Positions 5,447-7,828 of a stretch of 7,828 bases of DNA are shown here, one piece after another. Both the position numbers and the translations under genes were made by a program. Source of the DNA: Candidatus Aegiribacteria sp. (GTDB taxonomy: Bacteria; Fermentibacterota; Fermentibacteria; Fermentibacterales; JCC-6); NCBI GenBank assembly GCA_030640155.1, contig DAOWJX010000106.1, positions 1 to 7,828 of the forward strand, in the 5' to 3' direction. The notes beneath the pieces were generated by a model. That model saw only the letters and a list, made by a program, of their open reading frames with translations, ran no database searches and was not told the DNA's origin. Numbering within the stretch: position 1 is the first letter of the stretch; every line of letters starts with the position of its first letter.

Positions 5447-7198
5447 TTAATACGGTCTGATTATGTGAGGAGTTACGAATATTACCAGTTCGGTCTGTTC
5501 CATACGGTCAGAGTTGTAGGAGAACAGCAGATTTCCAAGAAGCGGAATATGGCCAAGCAGCGGAATGGCTCTTCTAACGGTAGTGTGCTTGCTCCTCATT
5601 ATTCCACCGATGACCGCTGTGGCACCATCGTCTATCATCAATGTTGTATTCGCGCTCTGAGTGAGGATGATAGGCAGCTGCCCGGATGTAGATTCACCGG
5701 ACAGTTCACTTACACTTGGTTGCAGTTCAAGCGTTACATTGTTATCCGCATTGATATGTGGAGTGACTGTCAGCTCAACGCCGATCTTGTACATGGTGAT
5801 ATAGGCATTCCCACTCGGATCAAGAAGAGTAAGCGGAATTTCCTTTCCGGACATGACAGTACCAGTCATGTTGTCAATTATCGCGATCCTGGGTTCAGAC
5901 AGAATTTGTGCATGATTCTGGGATTCGAGGAATGATAGAACCGCGTTAATATCAAGAATGTTCGTAATCGTACCAAAAGATATTGAACCGGTTCCAGTTC
6001 CAACAGCAAGCCCTTCCGTGCTCATACCGCCATGGACGAGATCATTTGACCTGTTCAGATTACCTACAGACCAGTCGATACCCATCTCATTCGCGTATGA
6101 GACATCGATCTCAACCAGTTTTGCTTCGATCATTACCTGAGCTGTGGGGCTGTCAAGTATTGGCAGCAGTCTCCCGATTTCCTGGAGCTTGTATGGAATA
6201 TCCGTTATTATGATGGAGTTGGTCCTGTCATCGACAGATATCATCCCCCTCTCGGATAAGGCGGTGGCAAGCGCGTTGTTGATACTCTGCGCAGTGGCAT
6301 ACCTTATCACGAATACTTCGGTTTGAAGATCCTGCAGGTTCTCTCTTTCGTGACGAGTGACAGCCATCTGACTGATTTCATCATAAAAATCTTCTCGCGG
6401 CATTACTCGAAGTACATTTCCCTGCATGCTCGCTATAAGTCCCTGAGAATTGAGGATCGCGGTCAGGGCATCCCTCCAGCCGACATTCTTCAGTCTGGCT
6501 GTTACAGATGCAGTATAATCCTCCGGAAGTATAATATTCAATCCGCTTACATCGGATATGGACCTGAGAACTGTTCGAAGACTTGCGTCAACCACATCGA
6601 TCGTGATATTTCTTCCCCCGGCTCCGGCCCATTCCACCGGAAATCCATCGTCAACCTCACGATGACTTTCACTTATCCTTACACCTCTGGAAACACTGGA
6701 TACCGTCTGTCCGGATAATGCTGTCGAGCCTGGTGAGGACAGCGGCGCGACATCTCCACCAGTGATAACCGGTTCAACATATTCCGAAGTAGCTGACCAG
6801 GAAGCAAAGGGTATCCCTGAAGGGTCTGTATTCATTTCCAGGACAAGTTGATTGTCATTGAGAGAAGCGCTGTAATTAAGCAACTCACCGTTGACATCGA
6901 TGATAATTCTAACGATTCCTTCGGGTGGAGCTTTGTATTGACTTGTTCTGATTGATGCAACTCCACCTCTGCCGACTGAAAAGTCCGTTGAGGGAAGGGC
7001 ATGAACCGCATTACCAATATCCAGAACAATCCTCATGGGATCTGTCAGCAGGAATCTTTCGTAGGAAATTGATTCATCAGCAGTAATTGTGACAAGGGTC
7101 ACGTTGCCGCCAGGCACCACCGATATATCGGTAACCCTGTACGCTACAACCGGCATTGCCAGAAGCAGCAGAAGACTACTTACGGTAAACAGACGCAT
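5447..7198 (-). CDS. pilQ: Type IV pilus secretin PilQ
   Basis: PilQ forms the outer-membrane ring through which type IV pili pass. The protein has 583 residues from ATG 7198, shorter than the roughly 700 of proteobacterial PilQ. Order (numbers from ATG): signal peptide with hydrophobic core SSLLLLLAMPVVA (7-19) and likely cleavage after Ala19; one AMIN domain (about 22-122) for peptidoglycan anchoring; a Ser/Gly-rich linker; an STN/N0 domain (about 197-267); a secretin N1 domain (about 292-352); and the secretin core (about 354-580) with VMIEAKLVEI, ILSEPRIAI, VELTVTPHI and the signature IPLLGHIPLLGNLLF (545-559). Proteobacterial homologues often have two AMIN domains. AAGGTGG six bases before ATG 7198 favours it over GTG 7201. 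The ATG overlaps the pilP stop (TGATG), and the gene ends with tandem TAA TAA. Confidence 0.95.
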   Translation of the reverse strand: MRLFTVSSLLLLLAMPVVAYRVTDISVVPGGNVTLVTITADESISYERFLLTDPMRIVLDIGNAVHALPSTDFSVGRGGVASIRTSQYKAPPEGIVRIIIDVNGELLNYSASLNDNQLVLEMNTDPSGIPFASWSATSEYVEPVITGGDVAPLSSPGSTALSGQTVSSVSRGVRISESHREVDDGFPVEWAGAGGRNITIDVVDASLRTVLRSISDVSGLNIILPEDYTASVTARLKNVGWRDALTAILNSQGLIASMQGNVLRVMPREDFYDEISQMAVTRHERENLQDLQTEVFVIRYATAQSINNALATALSERGMISVDDRTNSIIITDIPYKLQEIGRLLPILDSPTAQVMIEAKLVEIDVSYANEMGIDWSVGNLNRSNDLVHGGMSTEGLAVGTGTGSISFGTITNILDINAVLSFLESQNHAQILSEPRIAIIDNMTGTVMSGKEIPLTLLDPSGNAYITMYKIGVELTVTPHINADNNVTLELQPSVSELSGESTSGQLPIILTQSANTTLMIDDGATAVIGGIMRSKHTTVRRAIPLLGHIPLLGNLLFSYNSDRMEQTELVIFVTPHIIRPY

Positions 7199-7828
7199 CA
7201 CAAACCACCTTCTTCATGTAGACGCAAGGAGTAGATGGTGGGAATTGTGGTGTCCCCTCCACCTCTCGCGCTATAATTAATAATAACATCCTGAATTACA
7301 ATAACTTCATTACTGGTAATCTCGGCCACATGTGAATTGTATGCAAGATCTGTTCCTTCGTAGAGAATGTACGGAACGCCATTTCCGTCCTCAACGAGTG
7401 CCTGGTCTCCACCTATTGGATCCATCGTGATACCAACCAGTCTGAATTCCTCAATCGAAATACTGCTGAGATCGCGTCTTGCATCTCTTCCTTCATCTGA
7501 GAATTCGGTGAAGGGATCAGGTCTGATGGAAACGGACTCATATATTCTGAAAGTCCCGCTTCCCGCCAGGATCATATCTCCGACCGATTCAGTCGAACCC
7601 TGCATACCTTCAGTGTTCTGACCGGCCAATGAGCAGAACACTCTTTCGGTTTCATAATACGGTAAATTTGTTTCAACTGATCCCAGCTCGGCAAATACCG
7701 TCATTCCCTGATTATCAATTGCCCAGAACGGCTCCCTGAAATTATCAAGACAGATAAGTTCTGAAGGAGTGAATGATGGAGATTCAGCCAGGATTTCATC
7801 TGGTGCTGTCACCGAAGAAATACCTTGC
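7198..7828 (-). CDS. pilP: PilP-like type IV pilus assembly protein, 5' end beyond the window
   Basis: The reading frame stays open to the right edge, so only the C-terminal part is seen; the GTG at 7812 is the first possible start in view but need not be used. Counted from that GTG, residues about 97-180 match the PilP beta-domain pattern: RPDPF (97-101), FRLVGITM (123-130), ALVEDGNGVPYILYEGTDL (138-156) and VAEITSNEVIVIQDV (162-176). PilP is an inner-membrane lipoprotein that links the PilM/N/O complex to PilQ, and its place directly upstream of pilQ supports the call. The preceding 95 residues are not recognisable to me; they contain a second R-x-PF motif (FREPFW, 25-30) and could be a linker, a diverged repeat of the domain, or part of a longer fusion. 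Any lipobox or membrane anchor would lie outside the window. Confidence 0.75.
   Translation of the reverse strand, partial: QGISSVTAPDEILAESPSFTPSELICLDNFREPFWAIDNQGMTVFAELGSVETNLPYYETERVFCSLAGQNTEGMQGSTESVGDMILAGSGTFRIYESVSIRPDPFTEFSDEGRDARRDLSSISIEEFRLVGITMDPIGGDQALVEDGNGVPYILYEGTDLAYNSHVAEITSNEVIVIQDVIINYSARGGGDTTIPTIYSLRLHEEGGL
7205..7211 (-). promoter_or_regulatory. Ribosome binding site of pilQ
   Basis: AAGGTGG on the minus strand, one mismatch from AAGGAGG, lies six bases before ATG 7198 and inside the end of pilP. The spacing favours ATG 7198 over the GTG at 7201, which would leave only three bases. Confidence 0.65.

Noticed and set aside
5399..5935. Plus-strand open frame of 178 codons opposite the 3' end of pilQ and the start of rsmD.
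   Set aside because: It lies antisense to the conserved secretin core; its translation has no domain and an unusual Ser/Arg-rich composition.
1..7828. CRISPR array, insertion sequence, phage or defence genes, tRNA or rRNA.
   Set aside because: No regularly spaced repeats, transposase or integrase motifs, or conserved RNA gene sequences are visible; all large frames are explained by ordinary gene families.

Overview
The window is a densely packed bacterial chromosome segment with moderate G+C (roughly 45-47% by eye). The organism should have an outer membrane, because the window encodes a type IV pilus secretin with its pilotin-like partner and sugar-activation genes of the heptose type used in LPS or other surface glycans. 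Gene order, the use of TTG starts and the divergence of the proteins suggest a poorly characterised lineage rather than a model proteobacterium. A candidate phylum near the FCB group is my guess, but the sequence alone does not prove it.

Layout. Positions 1-307 are a non-coding leader with a possible sigma70-type promoter (9-37) and three inverted repeats. On the plus strand follow three tightly linked genes: a zinc-ribbon SAM methyltransferase (308-1261), a sugar-1-phosphate nucleotidyltransferase with a C-terminal hexapeptide-repeat domain (1258-2223), and a GmhA-like sedoheptulose-7-phosphate isomerase (2235-2819). Together they look like part of a pathway that makes and decorates an activated heptose or related sugar for a surface polysaccharide. 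The kinase and phosphatase steps are not in the window.

On the minus strand, read from right to left, is an operon of six genes: pilP (5' end beyond the window), pilQ, rsmD, coaD, a class I aminotransferase of the aspartate type, and a small zinc-ribbon protein. Four of its five junctions are stop/start overlaps (TGATG or ATGA). The fifth, pilQ-rsmD, has a 12-base gap, a tandem TAATAA stop and a TTG start. No internal promoter or terminator fits in these junctions, so pilus secretin, ribosome methylation, CoA synthesis and amino-acid metabolism are probably co-transcribed.

The two operons meet tail to tail and their last codons overlap by 16 bases. A perfect 9-bp inverted repeat (2799-2824) holds both stop codons. 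On the minus strand it is followed by a T-rich tract that lies inside the gmhA coding sequence. This is the most interesting structural feature found. I see no CRISPR array, transposon, phage gene, tRNA or rRNA, and no convincing sign of an undescribed defence or mobile system.
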